A DNA stretch of 64,000 nucleotides from Bacillus testis (lineage in GTDB: Bacteria > Bacillota > Bacilli > Bacillales > DSM-1321): assembly GCF_001243895.1 (NCBI RefSeq), contig NZ_LN851186.1, positions 97,246-161,245 on the forward strand, in the 5' to 3' direction. This document shows positions 1-8,080 of this stretch, one piece after another; position 1 is the first letter of the stretch, and every line of letters begins with the position of its first letter. The notes beneath the pieces are model-generated. The model made no database searches. It saw nothing but the letters and a program-made list of their open reading frames with translations, and had not been told where the DNA came from. A program made the translations under genes and the position numbers.

Positions 1-905
1 TTGCTTCACACAGGTTAATGGCGGATTAAGCACCTTCAAGATTTCATAATCATCGAAACCGACGACCGCCATTTCATCTGGTATGCCGATCTTTTGCTGA
101 TAAAAGTAAGAAAGGGCACCGGGTGTCATTGTATTATTAGCGATGAATAAGGCGCTGACATCCGTAGCATCCGCTAATTCACCGGCAAGCCGGAAGCCTT
201 CCTCGAACGTGCCGTTGCCAATTTTGACCCATTCTTTTTCTACAGACAGACCATTGTCCAAGAGTGCCTGGCAATATCCTTTGTAACGATTATACGCTGA
301 AGTGATATTCAGGTCGCTGGAGATAAAGCCGATCCGTTTATGCCCCTTCTCTAATAAATGAGAGGTGGCTTCATATCCGCCCTGAAAGTTATCGGATTCG
401 ACACAATCGCCTGTGAAAGACTGGATTTTCCGGTCGATCGCCACAAGCGGATACTGGCCGATAAGTACATCGCTCAAATCGTCCAATTTTTGGGCTACCG
501 GAGCAAGAATGACGCCATCCACCAACTGCGCATTGAACATCCGGAGGAGATCCTTCTCCACCTGTAAATCTTCATATGAATTGCAAAGGATCATCTTATA
601 GCCGTTCTTCGTAAGGATAGACTCCACCCCTTGGGCAATCGTCATAAAGAAAAGGTTCGCCATGTCGGAAGAAGCCTTTACAGGAATAATCAAACCAATC
701 AAATGGGACTGCTGGCTTCGTAAAGACCTGGCAATCGGATTAGGGACATAGTTGAGGGTTTTCATCGCGCTCTGCACTTTCTCGCAAACTTCCTCGGACA
801 CGTATCGAGTCCCATTGATTACATGGGATACAGTCGCAGTTGAAACCCTCGCAAGTTCCGCTACATCCTTCATACTTGGTTTATTGTTTTTTTCTCTGCC
901 GGCCA
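1..905 (-). CDS. LacI-family transcriptional regulator (partial, 3' end outside window)
   Basis: Reading from ATG 903-905 gives MAGREKNNKPSMKDVAELAR, then a LacI-type helix-turn-helix (VSTATVSHVINGTRYVSEE) and a periplasmic-binding-protein-like sensor domain (IGLIIPVKASSDMANLFF, DGVILAPV, RIGFISSD, VVGFDDYEI). About 301 residues are present and the frame is open to base 1, so only the last few dozen residues of a normal 330-340 aa LacI protein are missing. A ribosome site (AAGGAAGG) precedes the ATG. The effector and target genes lie outside the window and are unknown. It is distinct from the LacI protein at 26618. Confidence 0.9.
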
Positions 906-961
906 TTTTATTTGTCCTTCCTTTTTATCGAATACAAGTCCTTATATTATAGCACAATATT

Positions 962-1483
962 TTATCCATCTTTCCGGATGCTATAGACATAATGTGGCAT
1001 GTCCATTCCGTAATAATGCTTTACAAAGGTTTTTTCCACCTTCATGCCATTCCGTTCCGCTACCTTCTGGGATGCCCTATTATTATCGCGTATGATGCTT
1101 ACGACACGGTCCTGGTTTAATTCCCGGAATGCATACTCCTTGCAGGCCTTGGCCGCTTCTGTCGCATATCCTTGATGCCAATATTTCTTCTTAAACTGAT
1201 AGCCGATTTCCAATTCTTCTGTCCCTTCTACATCCTGCATGGTTAAACCAATCTGGCCGACAAATGCACCACTACTCCGGTCTATGGCCGCCCATAAGCC
1301 AAAGCCGTATTGGCTGTACCGTTCCTTTTGCCGGTCAAGCCAATCCTGCACTTCTTCATCGCTGAATGCATGTTCATAAGCATACATTACCTCTTCATCC
1401 TGAAGAATTTCGCAGAGGTCCTTATAATCCCCTTGGTCCATCTCCCGCAAGTATAGTCTCTCGGTTTCTATGATTTTTTTCAT
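962..1483 (-). CDS. GNAT acetyltransferase, RimJ/RimL type
   Basis: A 173-residue protein beginning MKKIIETERLYLREM, the usual opening of the RimJ/RimL branch of GNAT N-acetyltransferases. The acetyl-CoA-binding part is seen in FKKKYWHQGYATEAAKA and the C-terminal ASQKVAERNGMK segment. GGAGG lies 8 bases ahead of the ATG. Members acetylate N-terminal or side-chain amines of proteins or small molecules; the substrate cannot be told here. It sits beside a second, unrelated GNAT gene and is probably its own transcription unit. Confidence 0.85.
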   Translation of the reverse strand: MKKIIETERLYLREMDQGDYKDLCEILQDEEVMYAYEHAFSDEEVQDWLDRQKERYSQYGFGLWAAIDRSSGAFVGQIGLTMQDVEGTEELEIGYQFKKKYWHQGYATEAAKACKEYAFRELNQDRVVSIIRDNNRASQKVAERNGMKVEKTFVKHYYGMDMPHYVYSIRKDG

Positions 1484-1641
1484 CCTAGCCCTCCGTTCTG
1501 TTGTTTGATAGATAAAATGGCGTTTATGGCTGTCTCCTTATGTTAATACATCCTCGTTTTTACTGCCAATTTTATATGTATGTACTTACCACTGGCATAC
1601 ACCTTAGATCCGGGAGTCCGTTCCAAACAGAAAACGGGCTC

Positions 1642-2118
1642 TTACTTTTCTACCTGCTTCATCATGTATTCTCTTTCTCCTGTATCCGGATCGATATCTT
1701 CCGAAATAATCCTGAATCCATTCTTTTTATAGAATGAGATAGCGGTTTCATTTTTGCTGAAAACGGCCAGTTCCAGCAAAGGAATCTGTTTGCACACATA
1801 TTGGATCAGCCTTGTGCCGATCCCTTTTCCTTGCGAGTCGACCCGAATAAATAATGCGCCGATATAGCGTTGGCCTATAACGGAAATAAACCCGCATATT
1901 CCTGTCTCATCTTCATACACATAGGTGGTACACCGAGGAAGGTACCTATCTCTTACCGTATTAAACTGCGATTTCCAATAGGCTTCTTTAATGAATGGAT
2001 GGCCAGCAATCGTTGCTTCCAGCCAAATATCCATCACCTTTCCCTGCTCATTTTGAGTCTTTTGCATTTCTCTGATTATGTATGCCAATTCCTTTTTTGC
2101 TCCTTCTTCACTATTCAT
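1642..2118 (-). CDS. GNAT acetyltransferase
   Basis: A 158-residue protein with the GNAT fold. The acetyl-CoA loop is visible as VDSQGKGIGTRLIQYV (roughly residues 93-108), followed by the typical ETAISFYKKNGFRI and a final EREYMMKQ. It resembles the YjaB/PhnO-like small N-acetyltransferases. The ribosome site is weak (GAGAAAG). The substrate is unknown and the neighbours give no clue. Confidence 0.8.
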   Translation of the reverse strand: MNSEEGAKKELAYIIREMQKTQNEQGKVMDIWLEATIAGHPFIKEAYWKSQFNTVRDRYLPRCTTYVYEDETGICGFISVIGQRYIGALFIRVDSQGKGIGTRLIQYVCKQIPLLELAVFSKNETAISFYKKNGFRIISEDIDPDTGEREYMMKQVEK

Positions 2119-2301
2119 ATCTTTTGCTTTCTCTCGAGAAATCCTCTACGTTACTAGTATAGTATGACCGAAAGTAAAGTGAATATGGCCGATAGCGGCA
2201 TGATATCTACCGACCATTGATTTCCGCCTTTTGTAAAGAGGCAGCCTTAGCGTCAGATAGGGATGGATCAGGTGGTCGAATACCGGGAAAGGAAATGAAG
2301 A

Positions 2302-2709
2302 ATGAAAAAAAACACATTAAAAAATGTTTTTTTGAAGTATATAAGCCAAGCGAAGTCTTACTTGAATGATCAACATAAACTAGCTTCTTTATTGGACAAA
2401 GCCACCACGAAAGCGAATGGAGAGAAAAACATACTAGGTGAAGCATGGGATCAGCTGCATCTTTTATTTCAATGCTTGCGTTCATATATGAAAGGCGATT
2501 ACCGGAAAGTCCCCGTGAAATCTTTATTGACGATGATTGCCTGCATCCTTTACTTCGTCACACCCACTGATGCGATACCGGATTTTATCATGGGTTTTGG
2601 TTATCTCGATGATACGGCCGTCCTCGCCTTTACATTCCGGCAGGTTGCGGAGGATGTGGAACAATTTCGGCAATGGCAGCAGGAAAAAGATCACCTTCAT
2701 CCACTCTAA
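2302..2709 (+). CDS. DUF1232 (YkvA-like) membrane-associated protein
   Basis: A 135-residue protein. The DUF1232 signature is clear in the second half: YRKVPVKSLLTMIACILYFV, then TPTDAIPDFIMGFGYLDDTA, a hydrophobic helix followed by the invariant DAIPDF and GYLDD motifs. The family is widespread and of unknown function; it is thought to be membrane associated. The ribosome site is AAAGGAAATG. It stands alone between the acetyltransferases and bioY. Confidence 0.8.
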   Translation: MKKNTLKNVFLKYISQAKSYLNDQHKLASLLDKATTKANGEKNILGEAWDQLHLLFQCLRSYMKGDYRKVPVKSLLTMIACILYFVTPTDAIPDFIMGFGYLDDTAVLAFTFRQVAEDVEQFRQWQQEKDHLHPL

Positions 2710-2856
2710 CCGACGGGCCTTGTATTAGACGCCATTTGCCTGATGGACTTTCAATCAGGTGAATGGCGCCTTCATTTTTAGATTTACACTGTCCTTTATT
2801 TCCCCAATAACTGCTTGCAAAAAGAAGCAGAATGCCCTGCCCCGGGCTCCTACCCT

Positions 2857-3423
2857 TCAGGCATTTTTTGAAGGTTGCAATCCCAATTGTCTGATGATGG
2901 CCGGCGACTTGCGTATTCGGCACACCAGATAGGAGGCCAACATAACTTTTAGAAGATCGCCCGGCAAAAAAATCAAATTTGTCTTCAGCGCTGTCAGAGG
3001 GGATATATTCATCACCAGAGCCTGTCCAAACATACCGAACACATATAACAACATTATGCCGAATAAGACATTCACAGCGATTATTTTCCAATATGCCACC
3101 GTTTTCATCCGTTCAATTGCATAGCCGATAAAAAATGGAACGATTGCATAACCACAAAGAAAGCCTGCAGTTGGGCCGACAAATACACCAAGCCCCCCCA
3201 CACCTCCACTAAGCAGCGGCAGGCCGGCAGCCGTAATCAACAAAAAAACAAGTAAGCTGAGGGCTCCTTTTTTGGCTCCCAAAATACCTCCAGCCAGCAT
3301 CACGCCCATGGATTGGAGGGTAATTGGTACAGGTGTAATTCCCAGTGTAATAGGAGGCATTAACCCCATGGCGCCCATAATGGCGGCAAATAGCGCAATC
3401 TGTGTCATATCGCGTGGTTTCAT
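2857..3423 (-). CDS. bioY: Biotin ECF transporter substrate-binding subunit BioY
   Basis: A 188-residue, strongly hydrophobic protein with about six membrane segments. The BioY pattern is clear: ALFAAIMGAMGLMPPITLG, ITPVPITLQSMGVMLAGGIL, GGVGGLGVFVGPTAGFLCGY and IFLPGDLLKVMLASYL. BioY is the S-component that captures biotin for energy-coupling-factor importers; the EcfA/EcfT module is normally encoded elsewhere, as here. The gene is monocistronic. Its promoter carries a BirA-type operator (3474-3507), so it should be repressed when biotin is plentiful. Confidence 0.93.
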   Translation of the reverse strand: MKPRDMTQIALFAAIMGAMGLMPPITLGITPVPITLQSMGVMLAGGILGAKKGALSLLVFLLITAAGLPLLSGGVGGLGVFVGPTAGFLCGYAIVPFFIGYAIERMKTVAYWKIIAVNVLFGIMLLYVFGMFGQALVMNISPLTALKTNLIFLPGDLLKVMLASYLVCRIRKSPAIIRQLGLQPSKNA

Positions 3424-3453
3424 CGTTTCTCCCCATTTCCTCTTTTTACGACT

Positions 3454-3482
3454 ATTGTAGAGAGAAGGAGGATTTATGTCAA
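3454..3482 (-). promoter_or_regulatory. bioY promoter (-35/-10)
   Basis: On the minus strand TTGACA (3477-3482) and TACAAT (3454-3459) are separated by exactly 17 bases, a nearly ideal SigA promoter. It lies about 30 bases upstream of the bioY start, and its -35 lies inside the BirA-like dyad. Confidence 0.85.
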
Positions 3483-3507
3483 CCTAATAAAAATTTAGTT
3501 TACATAA
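3474..3507. promoter_or_regulatory. BirA (biotin repressor) operator candidate
   Basis: Two arms, TTATGTCAACCTAA (3474-3487) and TTTAGTTTACATAA (3494-3507), form an inverted repeat matching at 11 of 14 positions around a 6-base centre. Firmicute BirA operators have the form (t)TATGTtAACC-gap-GGTTaACATA, so both half-sites fit. The left arm covers the -35 of bioY, a suitable place for repression by biotin-bound BirA. Confidence 0.8.
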
Positions 3508-3572
3508 ATAAATAGATAAAAAAACTGTCTCTCCGTTCAGAGTGACAGCCTTTTTGCAGATTCCGTTTTTTG

Positions 3573-4067
3573 TCAGTAAGCGCCTTTTGAATAGGTTACT
3601 TCATAGCTATGGCTGTAAATCTCAAAGATAATGCCGAATGGGTCCTCCACATAGCACATACGGTAAGGCTTTTCACCCGGATAATATTCCTTGATCGGCA
3701 TTCTTTGTTTTCCACCATGCTCGACGATCTTCTTCACTAAGCCTTCGACATCGGGGTCTTGGACAGCAAAGTGGAAAAGGCCGGTTTGTTTATAGGCAAA
3801 GTGGTTCTCCGGTTCCTCATTATTCGGGAACTCAAACATTTCTATGCCGATGCCATCTGATGTCACCATATGGGCGATCCGGAATGTTCCCCATCCTTTG
3901 CCGAACACTTCGATGCACATATCGCCTATGGCTGTATCGCTTTCTTCTTCTACATCAGATGGCTGCATCACTGTATACCACCCCAAAACGTCCTTGTAGA
4001 AGGCGACTGCTTTGTCTAAATCTGGAACCGATATTCCTATATGTGAAAATGCTCTTGGATATCTCAT
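3573..4067 (-). CDS. VOC-family (glyoxalase/dioxygenase fold) protein
   Basis: A 164-residue vicinal-oxygen-chelate protein. The two beta-alpha-beta-beta-beta modules start at FSHIGISVPDLDKAVAFYKD (residues 7-26) and GLFHFAVQDPDVEGLVKKI; the second ends with YVEDPFGIIFEIYSHSYE. Likely metal ligands are His (SHIGI), Glu (GIEMFEF), His (FHFAV) and Glu (IFEIYS), all present. It is divergently transcribed from an HxlR regulator, an arrangement often seen for electrophile- or quinone-detoxifying VOC enzymes. Substrate unknown. Confidence 0.82.
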   Translation of the reverse strand: MRYPRAFSHIGISVPDLDKAVAFYKDVLGWYTVMQPSDVEEESDTAIGDMCIEVFGKGWGTFRIAHMVTSDGIGIEMFEFPNNEEPENHFAYKQTGLFHFAVQDPDVEGLVKKIVEHGGKQRMPIKEYYPGEKPYRMCYVEDPFGIIFEIYSHSYEVTYSKGAY

Positions 4068-4160
4068 GCTGCAAACTTCCTTTCTGATTATTATTCATCT
4101 GCTATACTATAAGCTTAGGCATCGCCCATTTTTTTAACAAGTACTTACTTTTTTCATAGA

Positions 4161-4180
4161 TAGTGTCGAAAAGGATACTA
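4161..4180. promoter_or_regulatory. Candidate HxlR operator (dyad)
   Basis: TAGTGTC (4161-4167) and GATACTA (4174-4180) form an inverted repeat matching at 6 of 7 positions around a 6-base spacer. It lies between the divergent VOC and HxlR genes, just upstream of the HxlR ribosome site. HxlR-family regulators bind dyads of this size in their own promoters. Assignment is by position and symmetry only. Confidence 0.45.
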
Positions 4181-4203
4181 TTGAACATAAGGAGGAACCG
4201 AAA

Positions 4204-4545
4204 ATAGCTGGCATCCAAAAAGAATATACCTGTTCACTGGAACTGACGATGGACCTAATCGGCGGCAAATGGAAATTGATCATTCTATGGCATCTGCTTG
4301 ATGGCAAAAAAAGATTCAGTGAACTGAGAAGGCTACTGCCCGGCATCACCCAAAAAATGCTGACAACACAACTGCGTGAATTAGAAGATAAAAAAATCGT
4401 CCACCGCCATGTGTACGCCCAGGTGCCCCCAAAAGTCGAATATTCATTGACTGCATATGGCAAGCAGCTACAGCCTGTTCTCACTCAATTATGTTCTTGG
4501 GCTAAACAATATGGATCCCAAGAAGGCATTACGATCAGCAAATGA
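4204..4545 (+). CDS. HxlR-family winged-helix regulator (apparent AUA start)
   Basis: The protein core is a typical HxlR domain: MDLIGGKWKLIILWHLLDGK, RFSELRRLLPGITQKMLTTQ, LRELEDKKIVHRHVYAQVPP, KVEYSLTAYGKQL. The first in-frame ATG (4249) would remove the N-terminal helix with the conserved family cysteine. Upstream the frame stays open and contains AGIQKEYTCSLELT, including that Cys. The only strong ribosome site, AAGGAGG (4189-4195), is 8 bases before an ATA codon at 4204, so I place the start there (113 residues). No in-frame ATG, GTG or TTG lies between the ribosome site and 4249. HxlR proteins sense electrophiles or oxidants through this Cys; the divergent VOC gene is the likely target. 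Confidence 0.75.
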   Translation: MAGIQKEYTCSLELTMDLIGGKWKLIILWHLLDGKKRFSELRRLLPGITQKMLTTQLRELEDKKIVHRHVYAQVPPKVEYSLTAYGKQLQPVLTQLCSWAKQYGSQEGITISK

Positions 4546-4546
4546 A

Positions 4547-4579
4547 AAAAATGTTCCACGTTTCACGTGGAACATTTTT
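4547..4579. terminator. Bidirectional terminator between hxlR-like gene and katE
   Basis: A perfect 15-bp stem (AAAAATGTTCCACGT with its complement) closes on a 3-base TTC loop, flanked by A and T runs. It separates two convergent genes and can end transcription from both sides. The right arm contains a parS-like sequence (separate entry). Confidence 0.85.
4559..4574. other. parS-like centromere site (ParB/Spo0J binding)
   Basis: CGTTTCACGTGGAACA matches 15 of 16 bases of the reverse complement of the Bacillus parS consensus TGTTNCACGTGAAACA; only the outermost T is a C. parS sites cluster around oriC, and this window is origin-proximal by gene content. The same bases are part of a terminator stem, which could produce such symmetry by chance, so this site is less certain than the one at 50673. 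Confidence 0.65.
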
Positions 4580-4603
4580 ACTTTTTATCCAATTAAAGAT
4601 ACA

Positions 4604-6721
4604 TTACTGTTTACGATCCCAATGGCGCTGTTTGCCGACGCCCTCAATAAAGGCGCGGGTGAAGTCACTCGTCTCACTGCCGGCATTTTGCATGAAAATC
4701 AAACCAGCTTCATTATACATGTGTTCCGCTGTGTCCGTCGTTTCGGGCGCTAGTGGCTGAATGCCTGCGGCTTTCACCAATTCAAGCCCTTCATTTATCG
4801 CCCCAACCGTTTTAAAGTGCTCATATGCTTCCGCAACAATGACGATGGCTTTTTTATTTTTCATCAATGAAGCGGCACTTTCTTTACCGCCTGCCACATA
4901 TATAGCATCATAAACAACGGAATCAGCAGTCAGAAGGTTCTGGTCAACCGGCAACACTGGGCCTTCTGCGCTGACAATTTGGCCAAGGTTTTCGCTGATG
5001 ATCTCATATTGAACGCCTTCTTTTTTCAATGCGTTAATCAAATCAGTGACCTCTTTATAATGAAAACCATTATGCGCCAAAATAGCCACTTTCAATGTTT
5101 TTGGACTGTACGTTGTATTCATCATACTTAGCGCAGGAGAGGTTTCTGTCACTTTATAGGCAGGAGTCGTTTTTGGCGGTTCGGCACCAATGGCAACAGC
5201 CACCTGTTTAGCCAACTCTGTATCGATGCGGCCGATCAATTCAACAACTTCCTGCTGCAATTCTTTGCTGGTCAGTTTTCCGACTTCAAAACTGAAAGCT
5301 TGCTTGATATGTTCCTTTTCTACCAGCGACATGCTATTCCAAAACAAAATTGCCTGGCTGTAGTGGTCGTCGAAGCTTGCGCTGCGCTGCTGAATTTTCC
5401 GGCCTTCCACTTTCTCTTGGTAATGGACATACGCACCTTCTTGCGGTGTTGCTGTATCAGGAGAATTGCCATTCAAGCCATTATTATGGTAGCTTGTCTT
5501 GCCTTGGTGGATATTCATTTGGCCGTAGCCGTCGCGTTGGTTATTATGGACAGGAGCGACTGATTTATTGATCGGCAGCTGATGGAAATTCGGTCCACCC
5601 AAACGGATCAGCTGTGTATCTGTATAAGAGAATAGACGTCCTTGCAGCAACGGATCGTTTGTAAAATCAATTCCCGGCACCACATGCCCTATATGGAACG
5701 CTGCTTGCTCTGTTTCTGCAAACACATTATCGACATTGCGGTTTAAGGTCATCTTGCCGATTTTTTTCACCGGGATTATTTCTTCCGGCCATATCTTCGT
5801 TGGATCCAGAATATCAAAATCGAACTTATTTTCATCTTCTTCTGGGAGGATTTGAACGCCGAATTCATACTGTGGGTAATCCCCTCGTTCGATGGATTCC
5901 CATAAATCACGGCGGTGGAAATCAGGGTCCTTACCAGCCAGTTTTTGTGCTTCATCCCACACAAGCGAATGCGTACCCAATAATGGTTTCCAGTGGAATT
6001 TTACGAAGTGCGCTTTGCCTTCAGCGTTGACAAATCTGAAAGTGTGGACGCCAAAGCCCTCCATCATACGATAGCTTCGGGGGATGGCACGGTCGGACAT
6101 ATGCCACATCAGCATATGGGCCGCTTCGGTATTACGGACCATAAAGTCCCAAAATGTGTCGTGCGCAGATGCAGCCTGCGGCATTTCATTATGGGGCTCC
6201 GGCTTGACCGAATGCACAAAATCAGGGAACTTAATGGCGTCTTGGATAAAAAATACCGGTATATTGTTTCCAACCAAGTCGAAATTCCCTTCGTCCGTAT
6301 AGAACTTCGTAGCGAAACCGCGGACGTCACGGACAGTATCGGCGGAACCTTTGGAACCAGCCACAGTGGAGAAGCGTACAAATACCGGCGTTTGTTTGCC
6401 TGCTTCACTTAAAAAGTCGGCGCATGTATATTCCTTCATGCTTTCATACGCTTCAAAATAACCATGTGCTCCGTAACCACGGGCATGGACAATCCGTTCC
6501 GGGATCCGTTCATGGTCAAAATGGGTCATCTTTTCACGGAAATGGAAATCTTCCATCAAGGTTGGGCCGCGGTTACCTGCTTTTAACGAATGTTCGTCAT
6601 CAGCAATGCGCAATCCTTGATTTGTCGTTAATTTTTGGCCGGTATCGTCCACTCTGTGCTGATCCAGCTGTTCATTCTTTTTATTTGCTCCTGCAGAAGA
6701 GTAATGCTGTTCCTTATCCAT
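4604..6721 (-). CDS. katE: Large-subunit catalase (HPII/KatE type) with C-terminal DJ-1-like domain
   Basis: A 705-residue clade-2 catalase. Start chosen at MDKEQHYSS (6721), where GGGAGG lies 9 bases upstream; a start 22 codons earlier has no ribosome site. The catalytic His is in [20 protein letters not shown], the substrate-channel and heme-pocket motif is [20 protein letters not shown], and the heme-ligand Tyr is in [14 protein letters not shown]. From about residue 530 a flavodoxin/DJ-1-like domain follows ([34 protein letters not shown]), as in E. coli HPII. It disproportionates hydrogen peroxide in the cytosol. The upstream SigB-type promoter suggests general-stress control. Confidence 0.95.
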   Translation of the reverse strand: MDKEQHYSSAGANKKNEQLDQHRVDDTGQKLTTNQGLRIADDEHSLKAGNRGPTLMEDFHFREKMTHFDHERIPERIVHARGYGAHGYFEAYESMKEYTCADFLSEAGKQTPVFVRFSTVAGSKGSADTVRDVRGFATKFYTDEGNFDLVGNNIPVFFIQDAIKFPDFVHSVKPEPHNEMPQAASAHDTFWDFMVRNTEAAHMLMWHMSDRAIPRSYRMMEGFGVHTFRFVNAEGKAHFVKFHWKPLLGTHSLVWDEAQKLAGKDPDFHRRDLWESIERGDYPQYEFGVQILPEEDENKFDFDILDPTKIWPEEIIPVKKIGKMTLNRNVDNVFAETEQAAFHIGHVVPGIDFTNDPLLQGRLFSYTDTQLIRLGGPNFHQLPINKSVAPVHNNQRDGYGQMNIHQGKTSYHNNGLNGNSPDTATPQEGAYVHYQEKVEGRKIQQRSASFDDHYSQAILFWNSMSLVEKEHIKQAFSFEVGKLTSKELQQEVVELIGRIDTELAKQVAVAIGAEPPKTTPAYKVTETSPALSMMNTTYSPKTLKVAILAHNGFHYKEVTDLINALKKEGVQYEIISENLGQIVSAEGPVLPVDQNLLTADSVVYDAIYVAGGKESAASLMKNKKAIVIVAEAYEHFKTVGAINEGLELVKAAGIQPLAPETTDTAEHMYNEAGLIFMQNAGSETSDFTRAFIEGVGKQRHWDRKQ

Positions 6722-6759
6722 ATCTTTAATCCTCCCATTCGGTTTCAATATGGTTTCAT

Positions 6760-6785
6760 ATACCACCTTGATTTTGGAATTAAAC
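6760..6785 (-). promoter_or_regulatory. SigB-type promoter for katE
   Basis: On the minus strand GTTTAA (6780-6785) and TGGTAT (6760-6765) are separated by 14 bases. The SigB consensus is GTTTAA-N12-15-GGGTAT, so only one of twelve core bases differs. The 5' leader would be about 30 nt. B. subtilis katE is known to be SigB dependent. Confidence 0.8.
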
Positions 6786-6823
6786 AAAAAAATCGCCCAT
6801 GTATGTTCTGGACGATTTTTTTA
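6786..6823. terminator. Terminator-like hairpin downstream of 6821 gene
   Basis: AAAAAAATCGCCC and GGACGATTTTTTT pair with one mismatch around a loop of roughly 11 bases. It overlaps the last codon of the gene at 6821 and lies just behind the katE -35 element. Confidence 0.6.
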
Positions 6824-7291
6824 TTTTGCGATATGGGAATCACTCTCTTGGAGAACGGTACCATTATTGATGAATTCCTGGATTTCATGCACACGTTCGG
6901 CCAATTTCTGATATGCACGCTCCGTTTCCGGTGAAATGACATGGCTGACACTTTTGGAATATGGCGCTTTTTCTTCTTCCGGCTTTACGGGTGTTTTTTT
7001 CGTTACTTTCGATTCTTCGGTCGTTTTGGTCTGAGATGGTGTCTGCTGTTCTTCTGCCGTATCACTTACAGATTTGCCTGCATGCTGCAGATTCGCTTTA
7101 TGCAAAGCGGCTTGATGCTTTTCAAGCATGTCTGATCCGACTAGGATACTGATCATGATCCAAGTGAAAGCAAGGCAACCATATATTAAGAGGCGGCTTT
7201 TTTCAGCTCTGTTTCTCTTGATAATCATGCGGCCAGCCAATAAGAAGAGAATGCCGCCAACGAATAAGCTGGCTCCCTGTACATATAGCAT
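6821..7291 (-). CDS. Hypothetical membrane protein with two TM segments and a charged linker
   Basis: The start at MLYVQGASL (7291) is preferred because AGGAAG precedes it; a start 17 codons earlier lacks one. The 156-residue protein has two hydrophobic helices (LFVGGILFLLAGRMIIK and LIYGCLAFTWIMISILVG), then about 60 polar residues rich in Lys, Glu and Thr, and a short C-terminal helix (ETERAYQKLAERVHEIQEFI). No family was recognised. It may belong to one unit with the DUF305 gene 64 bases upstream. Confidence 0.6.
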   Translation of the reverse strand: MLYVQGASLFVGGILFLLAGRMIIKRNRAEKSRLLIYGCLAFTWIMISILVGSDMLEKHQAALHKANLQHAGKSVSDTAEEQQTPSQTKTTEESKVTKKTPVKPEEEKAPYSKSVSHVISPETERAYQKLAERVHEIQEFINNGTVLQESDSHIAK

Positions 7292-7355
7292 CTGTCCACT
7301 TCCTATCCTTCTATTCCTTTCGATTATACCATGATTATCCATCTTTATAACGGCA

Positions 7356-8003
7356 CTAAATCCGCTTCATGCTCAACGCAGTCCGTAATTTTTTCATTTG
7401 CTCCAGCTGTTTACCCTGGCTTTCCACAATCTGCTCTGCTATTTTTTTCAGTTCCGGGTCTTTGGTATAAGCAAGGATATTAGCGGCCATCGCAACAGCC
7501 CCTTCATGATGCGGAATCATTTCATTCAGGAAATCTCTATCGACATTTTCCGTTGCCGGCGCTTCTTCCATTGCGCGGACCATTTTGCGGAAAATATCTT
7601 CGTATTTTTTCAGGTAAGCTGCTTCTGCTTTTTTATCGATGGTCGGGTTCATCATGAGCCTGTTGCGTAGCTGCTTCATTTTAGCGATGCCCTTAACTTG
7701 ATCGTTGAGGATACGATCAGCAATTCGCTTTACTTTTTCGTTTTTGCCGTATTTTAAAATATTCTCGGACATCGATACCGCTGCTTCATGATGAGGAATC
7801 ATTTCATTCAGAAAATCAATCGAGGGATCCCCCGTCGTAGCCGCCCGGTTCATTTCCACCCTCATGAGGTTCAATATTTTAAGATAATTTTCTCTATATT
7901 CTGTTGTCGTTTCCTTTTGGGAACTAGCGGCAAAGGTTTGCAAGGCGCCGGCGCAAACCAACATAATGAGGCAGATGCCTAGAAACTTTATGGTTTTCAA
8001 CAT
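7356..8003 (-). CDS. Secreted DUF305 protein with duplicated domain
   Basis: A 215-residue protein with a signal peptide (MLKTIKFLGICLIMLVCAGA) and two tandem DUF305 units. The first has DPSIDFLNEMIPHHEAAVSM (about residue 57) and the second DRDFLNEMIPHHEGAVAM (about residue 147). The MIPHHxxAVxM helix is the family hallmark, with a paired His proposed to bind metal. DUF305 proteins are exported, ferritin-like four-helix proteins often linked to copper or other metals; the function here is not established. Ribosome site GAGGAG. The duplication makes it about twice the single-domain length. Confidence 0.85.
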   Translation of the reverse strand: MLKTIKFLGICLIMLVCAGALQTFAASSQKETTTEYRENYLKILNLMRVEMNRAATTGDPSIDFLNEMIPHHEAAVSMSENILKYGKNEKVKRIADRILNDQVKGIAKMKQLRNRLMMNPTIDKKAEAAYLKKYEDIFRKMVRAMEEAPATENVDRDFLNEMIPHHEGAVAMAANILAYTKDPELKKIAEQIVESQGKQLEQMKKLRTALSMKRI

Positions 8004-8080
8004 AGTGGCTTTTCTCCTCGCATATGAATTAGGATCGCCTTATTATTTGAAAGCCAAGCCTGCTTTATGCTCGGTTCGCC

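Noticed and set aside
5993-6412. Long open frame antisense to katE, and similar frames opposite dnaB, gdpP, glsA and rocD
   Set aside because: They mirror codon structure of well-supported genes on the other strand and have no ribosome sites or domain motifs.
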